Of a stretch of 44,754 nucleotides of DNA, positions 6,701 to 15,342 are shown piece by piece. The stretch spans positions 1-44,754 of the forward strand of contig NC_015705.1 of the NCBI RefSeq assembly GCF_000218895.1, read 5' to 3'. The position numbers and the translations under genes were made by a program. Numbering within the stretch: the stretch's first letter is position 1; every line of letters begins with the position of its first letter. The notes beneath the pieces are model-generated. The model had not been told where the DNA came from. It ran no database searches and was given only the letters and a program-made list of their open reading frames with translations. Origin of the DNA: Runella slithyformis DSM 19594 (GTDB lineage: Bacteria > Bacteroidota > Bacteroidia > Cytophagales > Spirosomataceae).

Positions 6701-8065
6701 ATGTCTAAAAAAATCAGGAAATCGTATGTCAAAGAAGACGTCAGATTTATTAAAAAAGCGAATGAGCTGGTAGAGGCAAGATATAAGTTTGACATATGGG
6801 AGACCCGAATTTTTGCCATCACGTTATCAATGATACATCCTTCGGATGCCGATTTCAAAGAGTATAAAATCAATGTAGGACAGGTAATTGAAGAATTTGG
6901 ATTAAGTAAGGGAGGAGAAATTTATCAGTTTTTAAGAGAAGCGGCCCTCAACCTTCAAAAGAAAATCATTGCCATACAGAGCGAAAGGGATGGATTAAAG
7001 ACCGAGCTTACCATTCCACTGTTCACCGGTATTGAGAGGGTGATTGACGAAAGAGCCAAAAAAGATGCTGAGAAAAGCATCTGGGTTACATTTGAACCGC
7101 GTCTTAAACCCTTTTTGTTGGAGCTGAAAGCCCGATACCTGATATATGATATTAGGAGTATACTTTCCATAAAAAGCGTTCATTCGATACGAATCTATGA
7201 ATTACTGAAGCAATACGAAAAGATAGGCAGTCGAACGTTTGATATTGATGAGCTCAAATTGATCTTAGGGATTGCCCCCGAGGAATACGCTTTGTATGGT
7301 CACTTCAAAGACAAGGTAATACTGAAAGCGCAGGAAGATCTGAACGCGAACCGAGATACGGATATTAAATTTTCATTTGAAGAAATAAAGCAGGGGAGGA
7401 AGGTGGTAAAGATAAAGTTCAATATACTGACACATCTGCCGGAAAGGAAACAATTGCTTGATCTGCCCCTGTTTTCGACCGAGGAAGGAACGGTGCAGAA
7501 TGAGCTTTCAATCCTGACAGCTGATTTGATCCCTGACCAGACCTTGCAGCAATGGTTGTCAAAATATACGTACGATGATGTAAAGACAGGGATTGTTTAC
7601 ACATTGAACCGGCTAAAAGCGGGCGAAAAAATAAAAAATATTCCCGCGTACATGGCAAAGATGATTTCTACAAAAGGAATCATAGACCCCATTGAGGTAA
7701 AACGACAGCATCGAACAAAACTGGCAACGCAGCAACAACAGCAGGCGAATGAAATAGTGGTACTGGAGAACGAGCTGGAAAAAGTAAGAATTGGCCACTA
7801 TGAAAAGCAAAAGTTAATAGTAGGGGATATTTTTGAGCAAACACCTGAAATACGGCTACAAATCATTGAGGGATTAAAGTACAGCCGTGATTGGGACAGA
7901 AAGAAAGATGATCAGGAAAACCTGAACAGAGAGCACATTCAAACGCTGATTTTTATGAAAGCAATGCAGAAATTCCCGGAGCAATTTATTGTTATCAATA
8001 AAGACTTTGAACAGAAAGAAGCTGAATTAAAGTCTAAGTTAAGGAGTTTAGGGTGGTTAGGGTAG
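6701..8065 (+). CDS. Rep_3 (RepB-family) plasmid replication initiator
   Basis: This 454-residue protein binds the iterons and starts plasmid replication. The N-terminal part (KKANELVEARYKFDIWETRI, then LSMIHPSDADFKEYKI) is the first winged helix of the Rep_3 superfamily. The second winged helix lies at about residues 140-250 (YLIYDIRSILSIKSVHSIRI, then YELLKQYEKIGSRTFDIDEL). The C-terminal 200 residues are an extension, partly coiled (QQQQQANEIVVLENELEKV), longer than in minimal Rep_3 proteins and of unknown role. ATG at 6701 follows the iterons and the inverted partial iterons, which supports autoregulation. The frame is intact. A par-type repeat cluster follows the stop codon. Confidence 0.9.
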   Translation: MSKKIRKSYVKEDVRFIKKANELVEARYKFDIWETRIFAITLSMIHPSDADFKEYKINVGQVIEEFGLSKGGEIYQFLREAALNLQKKIIAIQSERDGLKTELTIPLFTGIERVIDERAKKDAEKSIWVTFEPRLKPFLLELKARYLIYDIRSILSIKSVHSIRIYELLKQYEKIGSRTFDIDELKLILGIAPEEYALYGHFKDKVILKAQEDLNANRDTDIKFSFEEIKQGRKVVKIKFNILTHLPERKQLLDLPLFSTEEGTVQNELSILTADLIPDQTLQQWLSKYTYDDVKTGIVYTLNRLKAGEKIKNIPAYMAKMISTKGIIDPIEVKRQHRTKLATQQQQQANEIVVLENELEKVRIGHYEKQKLIVGDIFEQTPEIRLQIIEGLKYSRDWDRKKDDQENLNREHIQTLIFMKAMQKFPEQFIVINKDFEQKEAELKSKLRSLGWLG

Positions 8066-8073
8066 ATTTTTTA

Positions 8074-8107
8074 CATATTTATGGTATTACATAATGCCAT
8101 AAATATG
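8074..8107. repeat. par site cluster 4, downstream of rep
   Basis: CATATTTATG (8074-8083), CATAATG (8090) and CATAAATATG (8098-8107) start 16 and 8 bp apart, the same lattice as the par clusters. The cluster lies just after rep and marks the end of the plasmid core. Confidence 0.65.
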
Positions 8108-8118
8108 TAAAAACTGTT

Positions 8119-8523
8119 TTAACTTCCCCTTAACTTATGCTGTCTAAAATTTGATAGAAAGTCATTATAGTAATTGGGAACAACAGCAGACCAATTGAGC
8201 TGAATTCCCGGACATACCACCAAATAATCGTACGTATAAACGCCACCACCTGTATTTACTGCATTATTTTCAGGTTCAAAACTTTCAACTGCTTCTTTGA
8301 TCCATGTTACGCCTTTGGGCATCATCGAAGCTTCGCTTCGTTCTGTTTTTTGAATATCAAAAACACCGCTTCTCACCAAGGGCCAGGCAGGTTGATAGTA
8401 GTGTTTATCCGCCGGGTCAATGATGGCAATATCCGGTTAGGCATTTTTAATGAGCAGTTGGGCCGCTACCGAAATACCTGAATTGCCGCCGCCGACAATC
8501 ACGATCTGATGATGAGTACGCAT
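8119..8523 (-). pseudogene. sqr: Truncated sulfide:quinone oxidoreductase (sqr)
   Basis: From ATG at 8521-8523 the frame reads MRTHHQIVIVGGGNSGIS, the FAD-binding beta-alpha-beta (GGGNSG), to codon 28. A TAA at 8437-8439 interrupts it. The same frame continues DIAIIDPADKHYYQPAWPLV, then PKGVTWIKEAVESFEPENN and YDYLVVCPGIQLNW, all typical of sulfide:quinone oxidoreductases. Homology ends near 8200 and the frame stops at 8119, so about two thirds of the usual roughly 400 residues are gone. The membrane enzyme oxidises sulfide to polysulfide or persulfide with quinone. The break lies exactly where the plasmid core begins, and a degenerate copy of the island promoter remains upstream. Confidence 0.85.
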
Positions 8524-8552
8524 ATTCTAAGAGTTTTTGTTAAAGCCTTTCT

Positions 8553-8596
8553 CGAAATTGTACTATTCCATCGACTCCAACGGTGCTAAATGTTAC
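8553..8596 (-). promoter_or_regulatory. Degenerate Crp/Fnr-type promoter of the sqr remnant
   Basis: GTGCTAAATGTTAC (8583-8596) differs by one base from the operator before trxA. The -7 position, read on the minus strand, is CAATTTCG (8553-8560), two mismatches from TAnnTTTG. Centre-to-box spacing is 36.5 bp, as at the other sites. Confidence 0.6.
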
Positions 8597-8647
8597 ATAA
8601 CCGCTTTTTGATAATAAAAACCGGGACGCAGTCACATCAGTAACTTC

Positions 8648-9046
8648 CTATGCGGGCTGCTGATGTACTTTACGGGCTTTTTGCGGGTCGTATTTGATAA
8701 AAATATTGATCCAGATACGGCGGGCTACCCGAAAGAACAAAGGCATCAGCAAGATGAGGGCAGGAACCAAAAAATAGAGCAAACGTATAGGATCTATTCC
8801 AAAAATGAGGACAAACCCGACAAAGTTGGTCACAATAAAGGCCACATACAATGCATAGCTGATGTACATGGCTCCGACATAAAATCCGGGCTCCGGGGTA
8901 TATCGTTCGCCGCAGACAGGGCATGAAGTGTGCATTTTGTCAAACTTCTTCCAATGAAACATGTGATTCTGTTCAAAAAAATTCCCCTCCTGACAGCGTG
9001 GGCATTTGTTGAAAAGAATGCTGTATAATTTTGTTCCTTTGAGCAT
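8648..9046 (-). CDS. DUF983 family membrane protein
   Basis: This 132-residue protein has an N-terminal zinc-ribbon pair, CPRC (about residues 15-18) and CPVC (about 42-45), followed by two hydrophobic membrane segments (about 58-82 and 86-107) and a basic tail. This is the DUF983 pattern, whose function is not known. It is separated from the YeeE genes upstream by a strong terminator hairpin, so it is probably transcribed on its own. I see no island-type operator before it. The frame is complete. Confidence 0.8.
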   Translation of the reverse strand: MLKGTKLYSILFNKCPRCQEGNFFEQNHMFHWKKFDKMHTSCPVCGERYTPEPGFYVGAMYISYALYVAFIVTNFVGFVLIFGIDPIRLLYFLVPALILLMPLFFRVARRIWINIFIKYDPQKARKVHQQPA

Positions 9047-9073
9047 GGGTGTATTGAATTAGGGAATAAAAAC

Positions 9074-9097
9074 GCAGGCCTATTTCAATAGGCCTGC
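9074..9097 (-). terminator. Rho-independent terminator after the YeeE pair
   Basis: GCAGGCCTATT (9074-9084) pairs with AATAGGCCTGC (9087-9097). On the minus strand the stem is followed by GTTTTTATT. It ends the porin-YeeE-YeeE unit. Confidence 0.85.
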
Positions 9098-9108
9098 TTG
9101 AGTAAACA

Positions 9109-9612
9109 TTAATTGGGGAGTCGGTCTTTGAAATAACCGTACGTCCAGGTACCCGCTATGGCACTGAGCAGGGTCGCAAGTACCACTACATATCCACTGC
9201 CGATCTGGGCAAAAAGCGGACCCGGACAGGCTCCCGTGATGGCCCAACCTAATCCGAAGATAAATCCGCCGTAGATCTGTCCCCGTTGAAATTTCTTGGG
9301 GTGAAACTGTACTTCTTCGCCCGATACCGTTTTGATATTGAACTTTTTAATCAAAAATACGGAGATCATTCCCACCACTACGGCACTGCCGATCACGCCG
9401 TACATGTGAAAACTCTGCAAACGAAACATTTCCTGAATGCGAAACCACGAGATGATCTCGGCTTTGACAAATACGATCCCGAATAGGATTCCTACCACCA
9501 AATACTTGAAATTATCGGCCCATGATTCCGGCTTTACCATGTCGTTGGGCGCTTCGCACACAAAAGGTTGCTCTTCCTGCACAAAGTCCGGACTTACTTT
9601 GATAAATGACAT
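9109..9612 (-). CDS. YeeE/YedE half-transporter, second subunit (DUF6691-like)
   Basis: This 167-residue membrane protein carries the motif GWAITGACPGPLFAQIGSG (about residues 123-141), one half of the YeeE/YedE (TsuA-like) sulfur-compound channel. The conserved Cys of GACPGP is thought to relay thiosulfate or sulfane sulfur (family knowledge). About four membrane segments can be seen after a soluble N-terminal stretch of about 30 residues. The first half of the same system is the next gene upstream (30 bp gap), so the pair probably forms one transporter for thiosulfate or a related sulfur compound. It is the last gene of the porin operon. Confidence 0.85.
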   Translation of the reverse strand: MSFIKVSPDFVQEEQPFVCEAPNDMVKPESWADNFKYLVVGILFGIVFVKAEIISWFRIQEMFRLQSFHMYGVIGSAVVVGMISVFLIKKFNIKTVSGEEVQFHPKKFQRGQIYGGFIFGLGWAITGACPGPLFAQIGSGYVVVLATLLSAIAGTWTYGYFKDRLPN

Positions 9613-9642
9613 CGTGTTTATCTTTTAAAGTGTTTGTATCAT

Positions 9643-10218
9643 TTAAAATAATTTGAAAATGACCGGCATCAGTAAATGCGTCATCACAAAACCGCCTGCC
9701 ATAAAGCAGCAGGTAGCAATGAGCGAGGGAACCTGCAAATTGGAAAGCCCCATAATGGCGTGTCCTGAAGTGCAGCCCCCGGCGTAGCGAGTTCCAAAAC
9801 CCACCAAAAATCCACCCACCACGAATAAAATCAGTCCTTTCGACGAAAACAGAACATGAGTGCTGAACATATCGGCAGGCATCAGCCCGGAAAAATCCTG
9901 AATACCGAGTGCTTTTAAGTCGGAAATAGTCGCTTCGGAAAGTTGAAATGAATTGGGATTCTCCGGAAAATTCATGGCAATCATTCCTCCAAAAAATACT
10001 CCGAGTACAAACACTAAGTTCCAAATTTCTTTTTTCCAATCGTACTTAAAAAACGAAATGTTGGCGGGTAAACAGGCGGCGCAAATGTGACGAAGCGAAG
10101 AGGAAATTCCAAAGGACTTGTTGCCGATCAATAAAAGAGTAGGGACGGTAAGGCCAATGAGCGGACCGGCTACGTACCACGGCCACGGCCGACGAATGAT
10201 TTCAAAAAATGAGTCCAT
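9643..10218 (-). CDS. YeeE/YedE half-transporter, first subunit
   Basis: This 191-residue membrane protein has four or more hydrophobic segments and the signature [20 protein letters not shown] (about residues 140-159) with the conserved Cys of GGCTSGH. It pairs with the 9109-9612 subunit, and together they equal a full-length YeeE/YedE transporter that imports thiosulfate or other reduced sulfur. It sits 11 bp after the porin gene, which suggests co-transcription from the promoter at 11652. The frame is intact. Confidence 0.87.
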   Translation of the reverse strand: MDSFFEIIRRPWPWYVAGPLIGLTVPTLLLIGNKSFGISSSLRHICAACLPANISFFKYDWKKEIWNLVFVLGVFFGGMIAMNFPENPNSFQLSEATISDLKALGIQDFSGLMPADMFSTHVLFSSKGLILFVVGGFLVGFGTRYAGGCTSGHAIMGLSNLQVPSLIATCCFMAGGFVMTHLLMPVIFKLF

Positions 10219-10229
10219 GCGAGATTCAG

Positions 10230-11630
10230 TTAATAAAGATAGTTGAGAATGAAATTAAAATGGGTCATGTTTACTTTGTTGAAAATATAACGGTAATTAT
10301 TATACGTATTACTTTGTTCGTCTTTACGCACTACCAATAAAAGTGCGCTCAGCCCTTTCAGGCGGTCTTCAAATTGATAAGTTATCCCCAGATTGATTTG
10401 TGAATAACCGGGCATTCCGTATTTATTCAAAGCAACGTTTTTAGCATCGGGCAATCGAAAATACCCTCCGCTTACCTCTACTTTGATATTCTTTTGGAGT
10501 TTATAAAATGTATTTAGTGTAGCTGCGGTTAAGTCACCGAAACCTTCGTTGCGCTCACGGGGCAGGAAAGTATAAAACGGCTCGCGACCCCATTCACGCG
10601 GCATCAGGTAACGCCCTTCGGAAGTGATACGGGTGGCATTCAAAAACCAATCGAACTTGGGGGATCGCTTCCCGATGCGTCCCGAAAAAACCAGTGCACC
10701 GCTTCCGGGTTGCGTATACGCTTTCATAGGGTCGGTATTTCCACCATTCCCAACGGCATTTTGACGAATGACCTGCGCTCCCGCCATCCAATTCCTGCCG
10801 CCTGCGGGCGTTGATTGCCATTCTATTTTTACGAACGCCGTATTGATTACGTTGTCCATGTAGGTATCCCACAACTGAACATTCCAGTTTTTCGTTTGGT
10901 ACGTGGCTCCCAGAATACCTACATAGTCGGACTGTACCTGATTTTTATACTGCGACGGTTTTCCTGTCATGTCCACACCCGTTGGATACATTCCGATACT
11001 TTCACCGATATCCATCCAACGAACGGTTGAACGGGGCGAAATACGCCACAGGTATTCACCGTGCAGTTTCCAGTGTTTTCCTTCATTGATATCCAACACG
11101 GCCCCTTCGATTAGGGTGGGGCTCATCCGGCCGTCCTGCGGATTGATAAATGGCGATTGCGGAATTTGTCGCCCTACGGTCAACACTGATTTTTTACCGA
11201 ACCGGGTTTTGAGAAATAATTCTTCCAACCGATTCAGGTCTTTGCGGTAATCAGGGTGTTCGATGTCAAAAAGACCGATCTCGTACCGATTCACCTGTCC
11301 CGTTTGAGCATCCGCTTTAGCCAAATTGGAGGAAGCGATATTGAGGATAAAAAATCCGCTCAACCCCAATTGAAAATGCCTGAGGAAAACAGGAGTTTCA
11401 TACCCGATCCCCCCGCCTAATCCCCAGGCATAATAGTTGCTGAGGTCTTTTTGATTGACTGTGGCCGAGTTATAAGACCGGACATGACCGTAAAAACGAC
11501 CGTTTTCAAAAAAATGCTTTATCGTACCGGTGTCTTTATCGGCCCCGTTATAGGCATGAATCCCCTGCGTATGCCCGGTAGTTAACACAAACCATAACAC
11601 CCATATACTTGCGCAAATTTTAACTTTCAT
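10230..11630 (-). CDS. Outer-membrane porin (OprD-like beta barrel)
   Basis: The product has about 466 residues from ATG 11628-11630, beginning [20 protein letters not shown], a signal peptide. An upstream ATG at 11640-11642 (MRDV) is possible but spoils the signal sequence. The rest is rich in alternating aromatic and polar strands. It has porin-like patterns such as [20 protein letters not shown] and [11 protein letters not shown] (about residues 142-178), resembling the OprD family, and ends in an aromatic strand (FNFILNYLY). It probably lets small anions across the outer membrane. As first gene of the porin-YeeE-YeeE unit it is a good candidate for thiosulfate or sulfite entry. The substrate is inference. 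Confidence 0.75.
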   Translation of the reverse strand: MKVKICASIWVLWFVLTTGHTQGIHAYNGADKDTGTIKHFFENGRFYGHVRSYNSATVNQKDLSNYYAWGLGGGIGYETPVFLRHFQLGLSGFFILNIASSNLAKADAQTGQVNRYEIGLFDIEHPDYRKDLNRLEELFLKTRFGKKSVLTVGRQIPQSPFINPQDGRMSPTLIEGAVLDINEGKHWKLHGEYLWRISPRSTVRWMDIGESIGMYPTGVDMTGKPSQYKNQVQSDYVGILGATYQTKNWNVQLWDTYMDNVINTAFVKIEWQSTPAGGRNWMAGAQVIRQNAVGNGGNTDPMKAYTQPGSGALVFSGRIGKRSPKFDWFLNATRITSEGRYLMPREWGREPFYTFLPRERNEGFGDLTAATLNTFYKLQKNIKVEVSGGYFRLPDAKNVALNKYGMPGYSQINLGITYQFEDRLKGLSALLLVVRKDEQSNTYNNYRYIFNKVNMTHFNFILNYLY

Positions 11631-11651
11631 CACATCTCTCATGTTGCTGCA

Positions 11652-11695
11652 CAAAGGTAGAGGCAGGCAAAACGATAGTCCGTGACAATTGTTAC
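11652..11695 (-). promoter_or_regulatory. Crp/Fnr-type promoter of the porin operon
   Basis: Operator GTGACAATTGTTAC (11682-11695), the best palindrome of the set, lies upstream of the -7 box TACCTTTG (minus strand, 11652-11659), a perfect TAnnTTTG. The centre is 36.5 bp from the end of the box. Confidence 0.8.
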
Positions 11696-11729
11696 ACAGC
11701 TTTAAAATTCTTACAAATCCCGTTTACTC

Positions 11730-13406
11730 CTAAACAAACGTATAATCTACTCCGTAAACCTGACTCAACAACGTTTGGGGAGCATCCAACACCTTAGCAT
11801 CGTGACGCAGTGCGGGCGTGACGGGTGAAAATTCCTTTAGGTATTCTTTCATCATGCTGTGCAGCGTAAAGGCGGTATTCTGCGCATTTTTGATACCTCT
11901 CATTCGGCAGAGCATATCTTCCGGATCTCCGTCACGCTCACAGGCACACAGGGTGTATTCTTTTTGAGGATCAAGAAGTTGTCCGGCAATGACTACCTTT
12001 TGTACCCGGCGCCCCACTCGTTCAAACGCCTTAAACTCCACCTGCATTCCTTTGAAACGAATGAGCCAACCGCCGAAACGTTTGGAGGCATCCTGCGCAA
12101 ATACATTTTGCAGTTCTTTTTCCAGCCATTCCAACAGCTGTGCGCCGGTGGCGGTGCCGGTTCGGATGGTGGAATCAACAGGAAGCATATCGTACAGATA
12201 GCCTTCCGTAATGGCTATCTTTCCATCTTTGCCGGCCGTGCGCGGCGGACAAAAGCGAAACCCGTTGGAAAGCACCACATCGGCATTTACTTTCCATTTG
12301 AGCGCATCCACGATCATCGTGTCGATGGTATTTTCGACCACAAAATTGCGGTACAGAGGCAGGGTACTGTAGCCTATGACCTTGTTTATCTCTTCTTTAT
12401 ACGGCTTCTCAAGTTCTTCAATCAATGCCGTTATTTCTTTTTTGGCCGGGTACTTTTGCGGATTCACTTCGATGAGTTGATAGCTCTCTTTCACAATTTT
12501 TCCGTTTTCCACTTTCAAATCCAGCCGCCCGACAAAAGACCCAAACGCCCCCGGCTCCACTATTTTGGTGTATTCCGCCTGAATGGGTTTGCGTACCCGT
12601 TCGTGCGTATCGGCCCCGAAAATATAATCCACGCTTTTGCAATCGGGGTGATTGCCGAGCGCGATCTGCTGGGAAAGTCCTAAGTGAGAAAGGATAATGA
12701 TAAAATCACACTGTTCCTGCTCTTTCAAAAGTTCAACGTATTCCTTCAGGTTTTCTTCGGGTTTAGTATAAAGAATCCCCTTGCTGTACAGCGGCGACTG
12801 ACGAAGCGGCACCAGCGGGTCGATATACCCCAAAAAGCCGATTTTTATGCCCAGTCGGTTAACAATCTGATACGGCTGAAAAATCAGTTCTCCTTTTTTG
12901 CCATCGCCCAAATCGTGATACATATTGGTGCAGACTTTCGGAGCCAACAGCCCGCCCAACAGCTTTTGCATGTTTTTCTTGTAATACACCACTTCCCAGT
13001 TGCCCGGCAGATACATGTCATAACTGAGGGCATTCAGGAGCGGAACAAAAGCCCGGCCCGTCGTTTTTACAGAAAGCAAACTTCCCTGAAACATGTCGCC
13101 GGTATCTATCGTAAGGGTATTGGCCGGGTTTTCTTTCCGCAACGCATCTAATGCCGTCGCGACATGGGCGTAACCGCCCGCTTTGCGAAAGGTAAGTTGG
13201 TCGTTTTCCCAAAACAATTCATCGTGCGCGTGAAGTTGACAATGTACATCCGTCGTTTGCAAAAACGTAATCACTCCATTTTTAAGGGTAGCCGATTCCG
13301 ACGTTACGGAAGTATCCGGCTGAGAAGCGGCAAAAGAGGGCATACTGTTTTCCATCGCAGCCGTAGCGAGCAACCCCGACTGCAAAAAATCTCTTCTTGA
13401 TGGCAT
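11730..13406 (-). CDS. soxB: SoxB-type thiosulfohydrolase
   Basis: This 558-residue protein belongs to the calcineurin-like/5'-nucleotidase family. The start MPSRRDFLQSGLLATAAM (ATG 13404-13406) is a Tat signal with SRRDFL, so it is exported folded. Metal-site motifs are DVHC (53-56), DTGDMFQGS (101-109) and GNWE (135-138). The change of the usual GNHE to GNWE is a mark of SoxB against 5'-nucleotidases. SHLG and GADTHER follow. SoxB removes sulfate from the thiosulfonate bound to SoxY. No soxYZ, soxXA or soxCD is in this window, so its carrier is elsewhere or differs. It follows the dsrE-like gene by 11 bp in the cytochrome operon. Confidence 0.85.
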   Translation of the reverse strand: MPSRRDFLQSGLLATAAMENSMPSFAASQPDTSVTSESATLKNGVITFLQTTDVHCQLHAHDELFWENDQLTFRKAGGYAHVATALDALRKENPANTLTIDTGDMFQGSLLSVKTTGRAFVPLLNALSYDMYLPGNWEVVYYKKNMQKLLGGLLAPKVCTNMYHDLGDGKKGELIFQPYQIVNRLGIKIGFLGYIDPLVPLRQSPLYSKGILYTKPEENLKEYVELLKEQEQCDFIIILSHLGLSQQIALGNHPDCKSVDYIFGADTHERVRKPIQAEYTKIVEPGAFGSFVGRLDLKVENGKIVKESYQLIEVNPQKYPAKKEITALIEELEKPYKEEINKVIGYSTLPLYRNFVVENTIDTMIVDALKWKVNADVVLSNGFRFCPPRTAGKDGKIAITEGYLYDMLPVDSTIRTGTATGAQLLEWLEKELQNVFAQDASKRFGGWLIRFKGMQVEFKAFERVGRRVQKVVIAGQLLDPQKEYTLCACERDGDPEDMLCRMRGIKNAQNTAFTLHSMMKEYLKEFSPVTPALRHDAKVLDAPQTLLSQVYGVDYTFV

Positions 13407-13417
13407 GTATGTATCAG

Positions 13418-13834
13418 TTAAAAGCCTGCTTTGATGTATGACCAACCTTCTTCCTGCCGCAGGACGATTTCGGCAAGGCCGACCGGAACAAAAACGGCAC
13501 TCGGGAGAATCTGTGATTTTTCAATTTTACGCTGTTTCATTGTATTCTCGCAAACGGCAAATACAACGCCCCGCTGTTTGAGGGCTGCTATCTCTTTGGC
13601 AAAACGGGCTTCGTCCTGCTTCATAAAATTGATACCGTTGTTATGGACCACCACTTCAATTTTAGCGGTGTTCCAATACTCCAATACATTCGCGACTTGT
13701 TTTACCAGCGCTTTTTGGGCCAATGTGTCGCTTGTTGCCAAGTGAAAAACAATGCGGTGCTCTTTGGTTTGAGCAAAGGAACCGGTGACGAAAACAAACG
13801 TCAGGAAGGAGAAAATAAGCAGGTGAGCTTTCAT
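13418..13834 (-). CDS. Secreted DsrE/F-like sulfur-relay protein
   Basis: The 139-residue protein starts MKAHLLIFSFLTFVFVTGSF (ATG 13832-13834), a signal peptide cleaved near FAQ. The mature part has the DsrE fold pattern: a first strand HRIVFHLAT, a glycine- and Asn-bearing loop VVVHNNGINF, and the sulfur-carrying Cys position GVVFAVCENTM (Cys about residue 94). DsrE-family proteins carry persulfide sulfur between enzymes. Being periplasmic it could hand sulfur between the TsdA-like cytochrome and SoxB, perhaps in place of SoxY (inference). It overlaps the cytochrome stop by ATGA and precedes soxB by 11 bp. Confidence 0.8.
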   Translation of the reverse strand: MKAHLLIFSFLTFVFVTGSFAQTKEHRIVFHLATSDTLAQKALVKQVANVLEYWNTAKIEVVVHNNGINFMKQDEARFAKEIAALKQRGVVFAVCENTMKQRKIEKSQILPSAVFVPVGLAEIVLRQEEGWSYIKAGF

Positions 13835-14913
13835 CGTTGAGCCAGAGAAGGGTTTTTGATTTTTAGGTCTTTGTGTTTTTCTTTCCATTCTTTAATGGGC
13901 TTGTAAGGACCGTATTTATGCTGCTTTTCGGAGAATGGATCGGCATAAGGACCAAAAGGATGGTCGAAGGGTTTGCCGGCGATATTGGGCCAATCTTTGC
14001 TGAGGTCTTTGATCGGGCGGGGCATGGAGTTAACGTAGGCGGCCACGTCCCACGCTTCTTCATCGGTGAGCTGCGGGTTTTGGTAGGTGACTCCAAAGGG
14101 CATATTGTATTTGACATAGCCGGCAAAATTGGAAATTCGATACAGCCCTGCCCCGACGTTATAACTGTTTTTGCCCCACAGCGGAGGATAGGTATAGCTT
14201 TTCCCGTCGGCAGCAGCCACGCCTTCACCGTTGGGCTGATGGCAGCTTTGGCATTTTTGTTCATACACGATTTTACCCGCAATCGGGTCACAGGCGCGTT
14301 TTAACCCTTTGATCTTAAAGATGCCCGAGCCTTTGGGAGTCGTTTTTTGAGGAACGCCCGTACCCAGCCATTTGATGTAGGCTACAATACTTTTCATTTC
14401 CCGGCTCGCCGAATCCAGCGCTTTGCCGTTGAGGCTGCGCTCCAGGCAATCATTGATTCGCTTTATCTGATTTTCTTTCGTTCCTGACCGTTCTCTGAAT
14501 TTCGGATACGTTGCCTGAACGGCAAAATAGTTATTACCCCAAGGTTGCGTTCCGGCCTGCAAGTGGCAATTTTGGCAATTCATGCCATTGGAAATGTGCT
14601 TTACACTACCGTTTGGGCCTAAATATTCCGCCGTATGGCTGATGAGTTCTTTGCCATAGTTGACGGCTTTTTGTTCTTCCGGCTCAAGTTGTGCCATTCG
14701 CCAATCGGCGGGAGCTGTCCACAAACCGACAAAATTGGAATCCGGGGGTACATACCCCTTCTTTTCGGTCACGGGTTCCTCCGACTTAAAATCGGGCAGG
14801 CCAAACAGGTAGAAATAAACAAACACAACGAGCAGGCCCATCGCAGCGATCAGCAGCCCCATTAATACTCTGAGCGAAAAAAGAAGTTTTTTTACCGGAT
14901 GGTCGGAATTCAT
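13831..14913 (-). CDS. TsdA-like dihaem cytochrome c (thiosulfate dehydrogenase family)
   Basis: This 360-residue protein (ATG 14911-14913) has one N-terminal membrane anchor (about residues 12-38) and two haem c sites, CQNCH (113-117) and CQSCH (221-225). Between them, IKRINDCLERSLNGKAL matches the TsdA/SoxA-type segment whose Cys (156) can be a haem iron ligand. The family joins two thiosulfates to tetrathionate or runs the reverse reaction. The anchor suggests it faces the periplasm and passes electrons to the respiratory chain. It starts the cytochrome-dsrE-soxB operon, behind an island-type promoter. A purely electron-transfer role is an alternative. Confidence 0.75.
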   Translation of the reverse strand: MNSDHPVKKLLFSLRVLMGLLIAAMGLLVVFVYFYLFGLPDFKSEEPVTEKKGYVPPDSNFVGLWTAPADWRMAQLEPEEQKAVNYGKELISHTAEYLGPNGSVKHISNGMNCQNCHLQAGTQPWGNNYFAVQATYPKFRERSGTKENQIKRINDCLERSLNGKALDSASREMKSIVAYIKWLGTGVPQKTTPKGSGIFKIKGLKRACDPIAGKIVYEQKCQSCHQPNGEGVAAADGKSYTYPPLWGKNSYNVGAGLYRISNFAGYVKYNMPFGVTYQNPQLTDEEAWDVAAYVNSMPRPIKDLSKDWPNIAGKPFDHPFGPYADPFSEKQHKYGPYKPIKEWKEKHKDLKIKNPSLAQR

Positions 14914-14955
14914 GGGGATATAGCAGTATGTCGTTCGCAGAATGGGATTATAGCA

Positions 14956-15000
14956 CAAAATTACCCCTTTTTAGCAGACAGTCTCTGTGATATTTGTTAC
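14956..15000 (-). promoter_or_regulatory. Crp/Fnr-type promoter of the cytochrome-dsrE-soxB operon
   Basis: Operator GTGATATTTGTTAC (14987-15000) lies 37.5 bp (centre) upstream of the end of a perfect -7 box TAATTTTG (minus strand, 14956-14963). If transcription starts about 4 bp past the box, the site centre is near -41.5. Confidence 0.8.
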
Positions 15001-15085
15001 ACATTCATGAAAAAACAGGATATATCAAATAAAATATGACATAATAAACATGTTTCGGCATTCTGCGACTTTGAACGAATGTTAT

Positions 15086-15331
15086 TTACTGTTTTCGTGA
15101 TTTTATTGGTGCTTTTTTCCATAAGAAAGTGACTGTTAAAGCCCGAATCAATAAAACCCAGGGAGTACCGTGTAACACAAAATCAAACCAATCCATGGGT
15201 TTCATTCCAACGGCCCCGCCCATGATCCATCTGATTTTACCAAACAGGTGCGGTTCAGGCAAAAAAGGAGCAAGCCCCAAGGTGAGGCTTGCCATTAACC
15301 ATAGTTTCCGGTTGTTGATTAATTGTTTCAT
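15086..15331 (-). CDS. Small conserved membrane protein
   Basis: This 81-residue protein has two likely membrane segments (about residues 8-24 and 53-70) around a central stretch PHLFGKIRWIMGGAVGMKPM and a basic tail. I know similar short proteins from Bacteroidetes only as hypothetical. It is 11 bp after the methyltransferase gene and probably the last gene of the trxA unit. Function unknown. Confidence 0.65.
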   Translation of the reverse strand: MKQLINNRKLWLMASLTLGLAPFLPEPHLFGKIRWIMGGAVGMKPMDWFDFVLHGTPWVLLIRALTVTFLWKKAPIKSRKQ

Positions 15332-15342
15332 TATTGATATTT

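Noticed and set aside
9512..10039. Minus-strand frame of 175 codons overlapping the YeeE genes
   Set aside because: It is an alternative frame of the first YeeE gene; it lacks the membrane pattern and the Cys motif, which the YeeE frame shows.
11859..12683. Long plus-strand open frame (274 codons) inside soxB
   Set aside because: It is antisense to the well-supported soxB, has no recognisable motif and no promoter, and its composition is that of a shadow frame.
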